Source: Sphingosinicella xenopeptidilytica
Lineage (GTDB): Bacteria > Pseudomonadota > Alphaproteobacteria > Sphingomonadales > Sphingomonadaceae
Direction: 5' to 3'
Assembly (NCBI RefSeq): GCF_042676985.1
Contig: NZ_JBHTIK010000001.1
Span: forward strand, 248,001 to 312,000
Length of the DNA stretch: 64,000 bases
A program made the translations under genes and the position numbers. How positions within the stretch are numbered: position 1 is the first letter of the stretch; each line of letters begins with the position of its first letter. Of this stretch, positions 34,005 through 42,289 are shown piece after piece. Under the pieces are notes generated by a model. It was not told the DNA's origin. It was given only the letters and a program-made list of their open reading frames with translations, and did not search any database.

Positions 34005-34955
34005 ATGGGCAGCGATCACGATCACCACGACCATCATGGGCATGATCATCACGGCCATGATCATGGCGCTGGCCATTCGCATGCGCCGAAGGTCAGCGCG
34101 GGCAACCAGCGCCGTGTTGGCCTCGCCGCGCTGCTTACGGGAAGCTTCATGCTCGCCGAAGTGGCCGGCGGCATCGTATCGGGATCATTGGCGCTGCTCG
34201 CCGACGCCGGCCACATGCTCACCGATTTCGCTGCGCTTGCCCTCGCGTGGTTCGGTTTCCACCTTGCCGCTCGTCCTGCCGACTGGCGGCGCACCTATGG
34301 CTTTGACCGTTTTTCGGTGCTGGTGGCGTTCGTCAACGGGCTTACGTTGTTCGTGATCGCGGCGGTCATCCTCTGGGAAGCGACGGAACGTCTGCAATCA
34401 CCGCCGCCGATCGCGGCGCCGACGATGCTATGGGTCGCGGTGCTCGGTCTCGTCGTGAACATTCTCGCGTTCTGGATGCTGCTGGGTGCGGACCGCGGCA
34501 ATCTCAACATTCGCGGCGCGCTCGCGCATGTCGCGGGCGACCTGCTCGGCTCGGTGGGCACCATCGCAGCAGCGCTCATCATCATGGGCACGGGCTGGAC
34601 GGCGGCCGATCCGCTGCTGTCGGTGTTCGTTGCGCTCATCATCCTCAGGAGCGCGTGGGGTGTGACGCGGGACGCAGCGCATATCCTCCTCGAAGGTGCG
34701 CCGAGTGGCCTCGAGGCGGATACGGTTGCCGCCGACCTCACGGCGAACGTCGACGGCGTCGAAAGCGTCCACCACATTCATGTCTGGTCGATCAGCGAGG
34801 AGCGCCCGATGACAACGCTCCACGCACGCATCCGTCCCGATGCGTCACCGACGTTGGTGAAGGCGGCAATCCGCGAACGGTTGCAATCGCGTTTCCATGT
34901 CGATCACGCCACCGTCGAAATCGAAGAGGGCGATCACGCCCCTCTTTGCCGCTAG
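34005..34955 (+). CDS. cation diffusion facilitator (zinc-type exporter)
   Basis: 316 aa. The first 30 residues hold 12 histidines and several Asp (HDHHDHHGHDHHGHDH), a metal-binding tail. About six membrane segments follow, with the CDF metal site motifs LLADAGHMLTDFAAL (HxxxD) and the later AHVAGDLLGSVG (HxxxD). A C-terminal cytoplasmic domain contains VHHIHVWSISE and ends DHATVEIEEGDH. It is a CzcD/ZitB-like proton-driven exporter, probably for Zn2+. The 3' end overlaps yhhQ by 4 bp. Confidence 0.92.
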   Translation: MGSDHDHHDHHGHDHHGHDHGAGHSHAPKVSAGNQRRVGLAALLTGSFMLAEVAGGIVSGSLALLADAGHMLTDFAALALAWFGFHLAARPADWRRTYGFDRFSVLVAFVNGLTLFVIAAVILWEATERLQSPPPIAAPTMLWVAVLGLVVNILAFWMLLGADRGNLNIRGALAHVAGDLLGSVGTIAAALIIMGTGWTAADPLLSVFVALIILRSAWGVTRDAAHILLEGAPSGLEADTVAADLTANVDGVESVHHIHVWSISEERPMTTLHARIRPDASPTLVKAAIRERLQSRFHVDHATVEIEEGDHAPLCR

Positions 34956-35587
34956 CTCTTCGAATCGAGTTTCCGGCCGAGCGCGACGAAGCTGTGGATC
35001 AATGGCGGCACCAGCACGACCGACAGCACCACTTTCGTTAGCATCTGGCCGATCATCAGATCGAGGATCGGGAATACGCCGTAGAAGGCGAGCGTGATGA
35101 AGATCAGCGTGTCGACGATTTGCGAGAGCACGCTCGCGAGCGCGCCGCGCAGCCACAGCAGCCCGCCTTCACGGCGCATCAGGCTGAACAGGCCGACATT
35201 CAGAAACTGCGAGATGCCGTAAGCGACGATTCCGGCGCCCATCAGCCGCGGGCTTTGCGCCAGCACGAGCTGGAAACCGGCTAGGCGCGCCGGGTCCATC
35301 TCGGGCGAGGCCGGGAGCGTGAGCACGATGATGATCAGCAGCATCGAAACCAGAAGCGGCACGAACCCGAACAGCACCAGCCGGTTCGCCGTCTCGCGGC
35401 CGTGCAGCTCGGCAACCGCGCTCGACAGCACGACGAGCAGCAGGAAGGCGAAGATGCCCGCCTCGACCGCGAGTGGCCCCAGCGCCACCTGCTTGTTGCC
35501 GAGGATACCGGCGATACAGGTCATGCCGCCGTAGAGGATCGAAAGCACGAAGAGCGAGCGAGATATCGGCGCGGCGGCGGTCGTCAT
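34952..35587 (-). CDS. yhhQ: queuosine precursor transporter (YhhQ/VUT family)
   Basis: 211 aa with about six membrane segments. It contains LYGGMTCIAGILGNKQVALGPLAVEAGIFAFLLLVVLSSAVAELHGRETANRLV near the N-terminus and SFLLxxxVxxVLSQIVDTLIFITLAFYG in the middle, both typical of the VUT_1 family. E. coli YhhQ imports preQ0/preQ1. It is convergent with the CDF gene and divergent from the nucleoside transporter. Confidence 0.87.
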   Translation of the reverse strand: MTTAAAPISRSLFVLSILYGGMTCIAGILGNKQVALGPLAVEAGIFAFLLLVVLSSAVAELHGRETANRLVLFGFVPLLVSMLLIIIVLTLPASPEMDPARLAGFQLVLAQSPRLMGAGIVAYGISQFLNVGLFSLMRREGGLLWLRGALASVLSQIVDTLIFITLAFYGVFPILDLMIGQMLTKVVLSVVLVPPLIHSFVALGRKLDSKS

Positions 35588-35620
35588 CGCCTGTTGCTAA
35601 CGGCTTTTCGCGGCCCGAGA

Positions 35621-35634
35621 AAGCTATATAGCTT
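35621..35634. promoter_or_regulatory. perfect palindrome in the yhhQ-nucleoside transporter divergent gap
   Basis: AAGCTATATAGCTT, a 14-bp perfect palindrome centred 39 bp before the CNT gene and 40 bp before yhhQ. It overlaps TATATA, a possible -10 region. Its position suggests an operator shared by both divergent genes; no regulator is known. Confidence 0.45.
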
Positions 35635-35666
35635 GGGGTCTGGAGCACGCGTTCGCCGGGGGAACA

Positions 35667-36899
35667 ATGCGAATATTGATCGGCCTTGGCGGCATTGCGC
35701 TCATCCTCGCCATCGCCGTTCTTTTGTCCTCCAATCGCAAGGCCATCCGTCTGCGTGTCGTTGGCGCCGCCTTCGCGCTTCAGGCCGGAATTGCTGTGCT
35801 CGTGCTTTATGTTCCGGCCGGACGGCGCGCGCTTGCCTGGCTTTCCGCAGGCGTCGGTGAACTCCTCGGCTATGCGCGCGCGGGCTCCGAATTCCTGTTC
35901 GGCAAGCTGCTCGGCGATCCACTCGGGCAGAGCTTCGCGTTTCAGGCGCTGCCCACGATCATCTTCTTCGCCGCGCTCATCGCCATCCTCTATCACCTCG
36001 GTGTGATGCAGCTCATCATCCGCTGGATCGGTGGTGGGCTCGAGAAGATCACGGGCATCAGCAAGGTCGAATCGCTGTGCGCGGCGTCGAACATCTTCGT
36101 CGGCCAGAGCGAATCGCCGCTCGTGATCCGGCCCTATCTGGCGGGCCTCAGCCCTGCACAGCTCTTTGCGGTGATGTCATCCGGCATGGCGGGCGTCGCG
36201 GGCACGATCCTCGCTGCTTATGCATCGATGGGGATCAGCATCGATTATCTGCTCGCGGCGAGCTTCATGGCGGCGCCGGGCGGCATCTTGATGGCGAAGC
36301 TGATCATGCCCGACGATCCTGCCGACCTTGCGCGCACGCAGGGCGAGGTCGTGGAAATCTCCGACCATGATGAGGAAAAGCCCGCGAACATCATCATGGC
36401 CGCGGCACAGGGCGCTCAGACCGGCGTGAAACTCGCGGTCGCCGTGGGCGCGATGGTGCTGGCGTTCGTGGCGCTGGTGGCGCTTGCGAACGGGCTGCTG
36501 TCAGGGGTCGGTGGCTGGTTTGGGCTTCAAGGCCTCACCTTCCAGCAGCTCATCGGCTACGTGTTCGCGCCGATCATGTACCTGCTCGGCGTGCCGTGGG
36601 ATGAAGCCGGCATCGCGGGCGGCCTCTTCGGCACCAAGGTCGTCCTCAACGAGTTCGTCGCCTATATCGATCTCAGCGCGCAGCAGGCGGCGCTGTCGCC
36701 CGCGACCGTAGCGATCGTCACCTTCGCGCTCTGCGGCTTCGCAAACTTCAGTTCGATCGCGATCCAGATGGCGGTGACGGGCAGTCTCGCGCCCAGCCAG
36801 CGCCCGATGATCGCGAAGCTCGGCATCAAGGCGCTCGTTGCGGGCAGCCTTGCGAACCTGATGAGCGCAGCCCTCGCGGGCCTGCTACTCTCCGTCTAG
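35667..36899 (+). CDS. concentrative nucleoside transporter (CNT/NupC family)
   Basis: 410 aa, about ten membrane segments. The family signatures are SKVESLCAASNIFVGQSESPLVIRPYLAGL (nucleoside site with QSE), FAVMSSGMAGVAG, and GLFGTKVVLNEFVAY and FALCGFANFSSI toward the C-terminus. It imports nucleosides with protons or sodium. It begins after a 79-bp divergent gap containing a palindrome. The 3' end overlaps hbd by 4 bp. Confidence 0.94.
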   Translation: MRILIGLGGIALILAIAVLLSSNRKAIRLRVVGAAFALQAGIAVLVLYVPAGRRALAWLSAGVGELLGYARAGSEFLFGKLLGDPLGQSFAFQALPTIIFFAALIAILYHLGVMQLIIRWIGGGLEKITGISKVESLCAASNIFVGQSESPLVIRPYLAGLSPAQLFAVMSSGMAGVAGTILAAYASMGISIDYLLAASFMAAPGGILMAKLIMPDDPADLARTQGEVVEISDHDEEKPANIIMAAAQGAQTGVKLAVAVGAMVLAFVALVALANGLLSGVGGWFGLQGLTFQQLIGYVFAPIMYLLGVPWDEAGIAGGLFGTKVVLNEFVAYIDLSAQQAALSPATVAIVTFALCGFANFSSIAIQMAVTGSLAPSQRPMIAKLGIKALVAGSLANLMSAALAGLLLSV

Positions 36900-37759
36900 C
36901 GGGTGGGAACCGGCGTCTCGCCCGAATAGTCGTAGAAGCCCTTGCCGGACTTCCGGCCGTACCAGCCGGCTTCGACGTACTTCACGAGCAGCGGCGCGGG
37001 ACGATACTTGGGATCGCCGGTCGCTTCCTGCATCACGTGCATGACGCTGAGCAGCGTATCGAGGCCCACGAAATCGGCGAGCGTCAGCGGGCCCATCGGG
37101 TGATTGGCGCCGAGGCGCATACCCTGATCGATATCGACCACCGAACCGACACCTTCGCCGAGCGCGAAAATCGCCTCGTTCAGCATCGGGCAGAGCACGC
37201 GGTTGACGATGAACGCCGGGCTGTCGAGCGCTTCCACCGTGGTCTTGCCGATCGCCTTGCAGAAGGCGTGCATCGCCGCTGTCGTGGCGTCCGAGGTCGC
37301 GAGTCCGCGGATGATCTCCACGAGCTTCATCACCGGCACGGGGTTGAAGAAATGGAGGCCGACGAAGCGGTCGGGTCGGTCGGTTGCCGCCGCCAGCCGC
37401 GTGATCGAGATCGACGAGGTGTTGGAGGCGAGAAGCGCGGAGTCCTTCAGGGCTAGGCCCTTGAAGATCGCCTTCTTCACCGCCTCGTTCTCGGTCGCCG
37501 CCTCGATGACGAGGTCGCAGTCCGAAAAGGCGGCGGGGTCCGTGGTCAGGCGGATGCGCGCGAGCGTCGCTTCAACCTCGTCCACCTGCATCGTGCCCTT
37601 GGCGACGGCGCGGCCGAGATTCTTCTCGATGACGGCCTTGCCCGCTTCGGCGCGCGCGAGTTCCACATCCGAAAGGATGACGTCGAACCCGGCGAGCGCG
37701 GAGACGTGTGCGATGCCGTTGCCCATCAGGCCTGAGCCGATGACCCCTACCGTTTTCAT
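36896..37759 (-). CDS. hbd: 3-hydroxybutyryl-CoA dehydrogenase
   Basis: 287 aa. NAD-binding GSGLMGNGIAHVSALAG, catalytic segment HFFNPVPVMKLVEII with the active-site His-Asn region, and a C-terminal LGANHPMGPLTLADFVGLDTLLSVM. It oxidises 3-hydroxyacyl-CoA in beta-oxidation or butanoate/PHB metabolism. It lies three bases after etfA, so its electron and acyl-CoA role is coupled with the ETF. Confidence 0.95.
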   Translation of the reverse strand: MKTVGVIGSGLMGNGIAHVSALAGFDVILSDVELARAEAGKAVIEKNLGRAVAKGTMQVDEVEATLARIRLTTDPAAFSDCDLVIEAATENEAVKKAIFKGLALKDSALLASNTSSISITRLAAATDRPDRFVGLHFFNPVPVMKLVEIIRGLATSDATTAAMHAFCKAIGKTTVEALDSPAFIVNRVLCPMLNEAIFALGEGVGSVVDIDQGMRLGANHPMGPLTLADFVGLDTLLSVMHVMQEATGDPKYRPAPLLVKYVEAGWYGRKSGKGFYDYSGETPVPTR

Positions 37760-37762
37760 GGC

Positions 37763-38692
37763 CTACAGCTTCTGCGTGAGTTCGGGAACGATGGTGAAGA
37801 GGTCACCGACGAGGCCGAGATCAGCGACCTGGAAGATCGGGGCATCCTCGTCCTTGTTGATGGCGACGATCACCTTCGAGTCCTTCATGCCCGCGAGGTG
37901 CTGAATGGCGCCCGAGATGCCGATCGCGACATACAGTTCCGGCGCGACGATCTTGCCGGTCTGGCCGACCTGATAGTCGTTCGGCACGTAGCCCGCGTCG
38001 ACGGCTGCGCGCGATGCGCCCACAGCCGCGCCAAGCTTGTCGGCGAGCGGGAAGATGACCTGCTGGAACGTGTCGCTGTCCTTCAGCGCGCGGCCGCCCG
38101 ACACGATGATCTTGGCGGAGGTGAGCTCGGGGCGCTCGAGCTTGGCGATCTCGGCACCGACGAAGCTGGAAAGGCCCGCGTCACCGCTGCCGGAGACTGT
38201 CTCGATGCTTGCCGAGCCGCCGTCACCGGCCTTCTCGAAGGCCGTGCCGCGCACGGTGATCACCTTCTTGGCGTCGCCCGACTGCACGGTGGCGATGGCG
38301 TTGCCTGCATAGATCGGCCGCTCGAACGTGCTGGCGTCGACGATGCCGGTGATCTCGGAGATCTGCTGCGTATCGAGCTTCGCGGCGACGCGCGGCGCGA
38401 TGTTCTTGGCCGATGTGGTGGCGGGAGCGACGAGCGCGTCGTAGTTCGCCATCAGGCCTTCGATCAGCGGCGCGACGTTTTCGGCAAGGCCGTTGGCATA
38501 GGCCGCATCGTCGGCGAGCAGCACTTTGGAAACGCCTGCGATCTTCGCGGCAGCATCGGCGGCACCCTGCGCGCCCTGGCCTGCGACGAGCACGTGCACA
38601 TCGCCGCCGAGCTTGCCGGCAGCCGTCACGGCGACGCGGGTCGCGTCCTTGATCGAGGCGTTGTCATGTTCAGCGAGGACGAGGACGCTCAT
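37763..38692 (-). CDS. etfA: electron transfer flavoprotein alpha subunit
   Basis: 309 aa. N-terminal domain followed by the FAD-binding C-terminal domain with SGGRALKDSDTFQQVIFPLADKLGAAVGASRAAVDAGYVPNDYQVGQTGKIVAPELYVAIGISGAIQHLAGM, the ETF alpha signature. With EtfB it accepts electrons from acyl-CoA dehydrogenases and delivers them to ETF:quinone oxidoreductase. It overlaps etfB by 4 bp. Confidence 0.97.
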   Translation of the reverse strand: MSVLVLAEHDNASIKDATRVAVTAAGKLGGDVHVLVAGQGAQGAADAAAKIAGVSKVLLADDAAYANGLAENVAPLIEGLMANYDALVAPATTSAKNIAPRVAAKLDTQQISEITGIVDASTFERPIYAGNAIATVQSGDAKKVITVRGTAFEKAGDGGSASIETVSGSGDAGLSSFVGAEIAKLERPELTSAKIIVSGGRALKDSDTFQQVIFPLADKLGAAVGASRAAVDAGYVPNDYQVGQTGKIVAPELYVAIGISGAIQHLAGMKDSKVIVAINKDEDAPIFQVADLGLVGDLFTIVPELTQKL

Positions 38693-39438
38693 GCGATCGC
38701 TCCCATTTCCTTGAGTTTGCCGATGAGAGCGTCGACCGAATCGACCTTGATGCCCGCCTGCCGCTTCGGCGGCTCGCTGACCTTCAGCGTCTTCAGGCGC
38801 GGTGTGACGTCGACGCCGTAGTCGGCGGGCGTCTTCGCATCGATCGGCTTGGACTTCGCCTTCATGATGTTCGGCAGCGAGGCATAGCGCGGCTCGTTGA
38901 GGCGCAGATCGGTGGTGATGATGGCCGGGGCCTTCAGGCTTACCGTCTCGAGGCCGCCGTCGACTTCGCGCGTCACGTTCACCTTGTCGCCCGCCACTTC
39001 AACCTTGGAGGCGAAGGTGCCCTGCGCCCAGCCGAGCAGTGCGGCGAGCATCTGGCCGGTCTGGTTGGCGTCGTCGTCGATCGCCTGCTTGCCGAGGATG
39101 ATGAGGCCGGGGCCTTCCGCTTCGGCGATTTTCGCGAGGATCTTCGCGACCGCGAGCGGCTCGGTGGAAACGTCGGTGGTGACGAGGATGCCGCGGTCGG
39201 CGCCCATCGCGAGCGCGGTGCGCAGCGTTTCCTGGCACTGCTGAACACCGATGGAAACCACGACGATTTCGGTCGCCGCACCCTTTTCCTTCAAGCGGAT
39301 CGCCTCCTCGACGGCAATCTCGTCGAAGGGGTTCATGCTCATCTTGACGTTGGCAAGTTCGACGCCCGACTGGTCGGACTTCACGCGGGCCTTCACGTTG
39401 TAATCGATCACCCGCTTCACGGGCACAAGGATCTTCAT
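38689..39438 (-). CDS. etfB: electron transfer flavoprotein beta subunit
   Basis: 249 aa from ATG 39438, giving the canonical MKILVPVKRVIDYN start. Other family features: SMNPFDEIAVEEAIRLKEKG, AMGADRGILV, LGKQAIDDDANQTGQMLAALLGW and the signature VNVTREVDGGLETVSLKAPAIITTDLRLNEPRYASLPNIMKAK. It is the first gene of the etfB-etfA-hbd operon and divergent from the SARP-like regulator (120-bp gap). Confidence 0.97.
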   Translation of the reverse strand: MKILVPVKRVIDYNVKARVKSDQSGVELANVKMSMNPFDEIAVEEAIRLKEKGAATEIVVVSIGVQQCQETLRTALAMGADRGILVTTDVSTEPLAVAKILAKIAEAEGPGLIILGKQAIDDDANQTGQMLAALLGWAQGTFASKVEVAGDKVNVTREVDGGLETVSLKAPAIITTDLRLNEPRYASLPNIMKAKSKPIDAKTPADYGVDVTPRLKTLKVSEPPKRQAGIKVDSVDALIGKLKEMGAIA

Positions 39439-39558
39439 CGGCATCCTCCGGAAAGCTGGCCGGCTTCTGGGAGCCGGATCGCGCGACGACCTGCGTCAAT
39501 GGGACGTATGTGTCAACGGCCAAGGCACGCAACTGACCGTTTGACGTGAAGAATTCGC

Positions 39559-41607
39559 GTGCCAGAATGGTGCAACTCTAAAAAGAAGCAGTCGGGGTCG
39601 GTCGTGAACAGGGAGACATCGCCGGGCGGCGGTGGCGTGCATTTGCGTTTGCAGCTCCTGGGAGAGGTGCGATTCAGCGTCGGCAGTGCGGATGTCACGC
39701 CGCGCTCTAAACGTGCGCGCGCGCTCGTTGCGTATCTTGCGCTTTCGCGCGGGTACACGGCCACGCGTGCGCGGCTTGCCGATCTCTTCTGGGGTGATCG
39801 TGGCGAAGCGCAGGCGCGCGGCAGCCTCCGGCAATGCCTGCTCGAAGTCCGCAGCGCCGCGGGCGATACCGGCGTCGAGATCCTCTCTTCGGACCGGGAA
39901 AGCGTTTCGCTGGGCCATGGCTGGACGAGCGATATCGCCGAGATCGAGATGGCGATGGCGGGGACGTCTGCAAGCATCGCCGATGCGATCGAAGCCGCGG
40001 GGCGGGAACAGCTGCTCGGCGGGCTGTTCGTCAGTGATGAGTATGACGAGTGGCTGACGCTCGCCCGCGCCGATTTTGATGCGCGGCTTGCCGATGCGGC
40101 GCGGCGCGGCCTTACCCGGGCGATAGAAACCGGCGATGCGGAGTCGGCCCGGCGCATCGCTGATCATTATCTGCTGCGCGATCCGGGCGACGAAGAGGTC
40201 ACCGTGCTCGCCATGCGTGCCGATGCGATGCGCGGCGCGGCACCGATTGCGCACCGACGATTCCAGAAGCTGCGGGACTACCTTGCTGCCGAACTGGGCA
40301 CAGTGCCGGGCTCCACCGCGCTCGACGCGCTTGCCGCCGTGGCCAGCGCGCCGGTGGCCGAGCCGGTTGCGCTGGCAGCGCCCGCGCTTCCAGTGCTTCC
40401 CGCCCACGATGGCCCGCCGCTGCTGCTGGTGTGCCCCTTCGTCGAAACGGGCTTTGCGAGCAATCTGATGCACCTTGCGGATGGTGTGCGCGAGGAGGTC
40501 CTGTCCGGCCTCTCCCGCTTCAAGGATTTGCGCGTGCTGGTGGAAGACCGTATGCCGTCGTCGGACGAGGCGGCGATGTTCGGCGCAGGAACGATCGCCT
40601 ATGCGCTCACCGCGACGCTCCGGCAATCGGGCACGCACATGCGGGTGACACCGGTGCTGACGCGCCTTTCCGATCGTTCTGTCGTCTGGTCCAACCCCGT
40701 GTCGATCGAGGTGGGCGATCTTCAGGAAGCGATCGATGCGATGGTCGATCGGATCATCGGTGCGGTGACGCCGCGCGTCGAGCGCGATGCCGTTCCGCGC
40801 GCGCAGCCGGGTGCTGTCTACGACCGTTACCTCGTTGCCCGCCACCGTGCGCGGACGGCGGCCACGCTCGATGAAGCGAAAGCGGCGGCCGATCTTCTCG
40901 AAGGCGTGATCGCCGACGCGCCGGAGCTCGCGGTCGCCTATCCGCATCTCATTCGGCTCTACAACACCAACTATTTCTACAAGATCGCAGGCATCGATCC
41001 GGCGCCGAACCGGGTTCGTGCCTTCGAGCTCGCGAAAACAGCGCTGTCGCTCGATCGCGGCCACATCCACGGCTACACGGTGATGGGCTGGTGCCAGCTC
41101 TGGCGCGGCGGATGGGATGCCGCGCGCGCGCATTTCGAACAGGCGGTGGAGCTTAATCCCTACCATTCGGAGCGCATCAAGGAGGCAGCCTTCGGCCTCA
41201 TTTTCCTCGGCGAACATGCGAAGGGCGGCGATTATCTGCAGCGCTGCCTCGATCTCGATCCGCTGCCCAACGACAATTTCTTCGAAGACCTCGGCTTCCT
41301 CAAGCTGATGCAGCGGAGGCCTGACGAGGCCGTGGCCTACTTCGACCTGATCGTGGAGCCGACGCTGTTCGCCGATCTCTACGGCGTGCTTGCAAGCTGC
41401 GCGGTCGGGCATCCCGCGGGACAGGCGATGGCGGCCGCGTGGCGGCAGCGCATCGCAGCCATCTGGTCGCCCGACGTGCCGATGACGGACGGCAACATGA
41501 TGTCGTGGCTGCACACGCACCTGCCGTTCCGGAAGCCCGAACACTGGTCGTTATTCTCGTCCTACCTTGGCCCCGTGCTCAGGGACGCTCATCCCGAAGC
41601 CGCTTGA
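39559..41607 (+). CDS. SARP/BTAD-type transcriptional regulator with TolB-like and TPR domains
   Basis: 682 aa from a GTG; GTG 39604 is another possible start, and the conserved part begins near residue 28. An OmpR-type winged helix (about 28-100, LRLQLLGEVRF, ALVAYLALSRG, ARLADLFWGDRGEAQARGSLRQCLLEVR) is followed by a BTAD helical domain (about 115-260). A domain resembling the TolB/FlgO-like segment of HilA/CadC-type regulators (about 285-400) comes next, and then TPR repeats (about 415-640, with HIHGYTVMGWCQLWRGGWDAARAHFEQAVELNPYHSE). It is convergent with the YcaO-TfuA operon, overlapping tfuA by 29 bp, and divergent from etfB. Likely regulator of the RiPP locus, by neighbourhood only. 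Confidence 0.8.
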   Translation: MPEWCNSKKKQSGSVVNRETSPGGGGVHLRLQLLGEVRFSVGSADVTPRSKRARALVAYLALSRGYTATRARLADLFWGDRGEAQARGSLRQCLLEVRSAAGDTGVEILSSDRESVSLGHGWTSDIAEIEMAMAGTSASIADAIEAAGREQLLGGLFVSDEYDEWLTLARADFDARLADAARRGLTRAIETGDAESARRIADHYLLRDPGDEEVTVLAMRADAMRGAAPIAHRRFQKLRDYLAAELGTVPGSTALDALAAVASAPVAEPVALAAPALPVLPAHDGPPLLLVCPFVETGFASNLMHLADGVREEVLSGLSRFKDLRVLVEDRMPSSDEAAMFGAGTIAYALTATLRQSGTHMRVTPVLTRLSDRSVVWSNPVSIEVGDLQEAIDAMVDRIIGAVTPRVERDAVPRAQPGAVYDRYLVARHRARTAATLDEAKAAADLLEGVIADAPELAVAYPHLIRLYNTNYFYKIAGIDPAPNRVRAFELAKTALSLDRGHIHGYTVMGWCQLWRGGWDAARAHFEQAVELNPYHSERIKEAAFGLIFLGEHAKGGDYLQRCLDLDPLPNDNFFEDLGFLKLMQRRPDEAVAYFDLIVEPTLFADLYGVLASCAVGHPAGQAMAAAWRQRIAAIWSPDVPMTDGNMMSWLHTHLPFRKPEHWSLFSSYLGPVLRDAHPEAA

Positions 41608-42289
41608 GGAACAGCGTTTCGGGCGGCGGCTCGCGACGGCAGGGGGTGAATGGCGTGGCGAGTGCTGCGGCGATGGCGCCTTGCGCGTCGAGAGCCTTCT
41701 GCGAAACGAAGCCGGTCGGCAGCCACGCCGCGAACCGCTCTGCGCGGTCCGGTAGCAGCTCTGCGGCGGCAGCGATCAGCCCGGGTATCGTGCGGTTCTT
41801 GAAGAAGATGGCGTGCGACGCGGTGCGAAGGCGCCGAGCCTCGTCCCCTGTCAGCACGCGGTCGCGAAGCGCGGCAGCGAGCGTTCGGCGCACGTCGACC
41901 TGCGCCAGCGAAAGCGCGCGGTGGCCCAAGGCGCTCGGCGCGTGCGCCACCGCCACCTCATCGTCCCCGATAATGCGCCCGGCGGCATAGGCGTGCGCGA
42001 TGGCGCCTTCGGGGCGCATCCCGAAGCGATGAAGCTCTGCGGCGCGGAGCGCGCCAAGGCTTGCCGCCCCCCACACATCGAAGCCTTCAGCGAGCAGCAC
42101 GAGGATCTCCTTGTGCCACGGCGCTCTGGCCGCTTCGAAGATGCCGTCGATAAGCAGCACGCGGTGCGGCGGCTGTTTGGCGAGCGCGAGCATGTCGCCG
42201 GCGCTGGCTGGGGGAAGGTATGTGACGGTATCGGCAGCGGGACGATTTGCGGAGGGGAGCGTCGGGCCGATGTATACGCTTAAAGGCAT
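41579..42289 (-). CDS. tfuA: TfuA-like protein, YcaO partner
   Basis: 236 aa from ATG 42289, which overlaps the ycaO stop by 10 bp. The TfuA core is clear: VYIGPTLP at the start, VLLIDGIFE around residue 45-52, PWHKEIL (57-63), GFDVWGAASLGALRAAEL (69-86) and GDDEVAVAH (108-116). TfuA proteins are associated with trifolitoxin production and with YcaO-dependent thioamidation, probably delivering sulfur. Translational coupling to ycaO implies a complex. The last 29 bp overlap the convergent regulator gene. Confidence 0.88.
   Translation of the reverse strand: MPLSVYIGPTLPSANRPAADTVTYLPPASAGDMLALAKQPPHRVLLIDGIFEAARAPWHKEILVLLAEGFDVWGAASLGALRAAELHRFGMRPEGAIAHAYAAGRIIGDDEVAVAHAPSALGHRALSLAQVDVRRTLAAALRDRVLTGDEARRLRTASHAIFFKNRTIPGLIAAAAELLPDRAERFAAWLPTGFVSQKALDAQGAIAAALATPFTPCRREPPPETLFLKRLRDERP

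Noticed and set aside
36901..36915. GGTGGGAACCGG at the hbd 3' end as another copy of the dispersed repeat
   Set aside because: Only about 9 bp match and the arms are missing; it lies in the hbd reading frame.
39496..41544. 682-aa minus-strand open reading frame across the SARP-like regulator
   Set aside because: It is the mirror of a gene with clear wHTH, BTAD and TPR features on the plus strand; no motifs in the antisense product.
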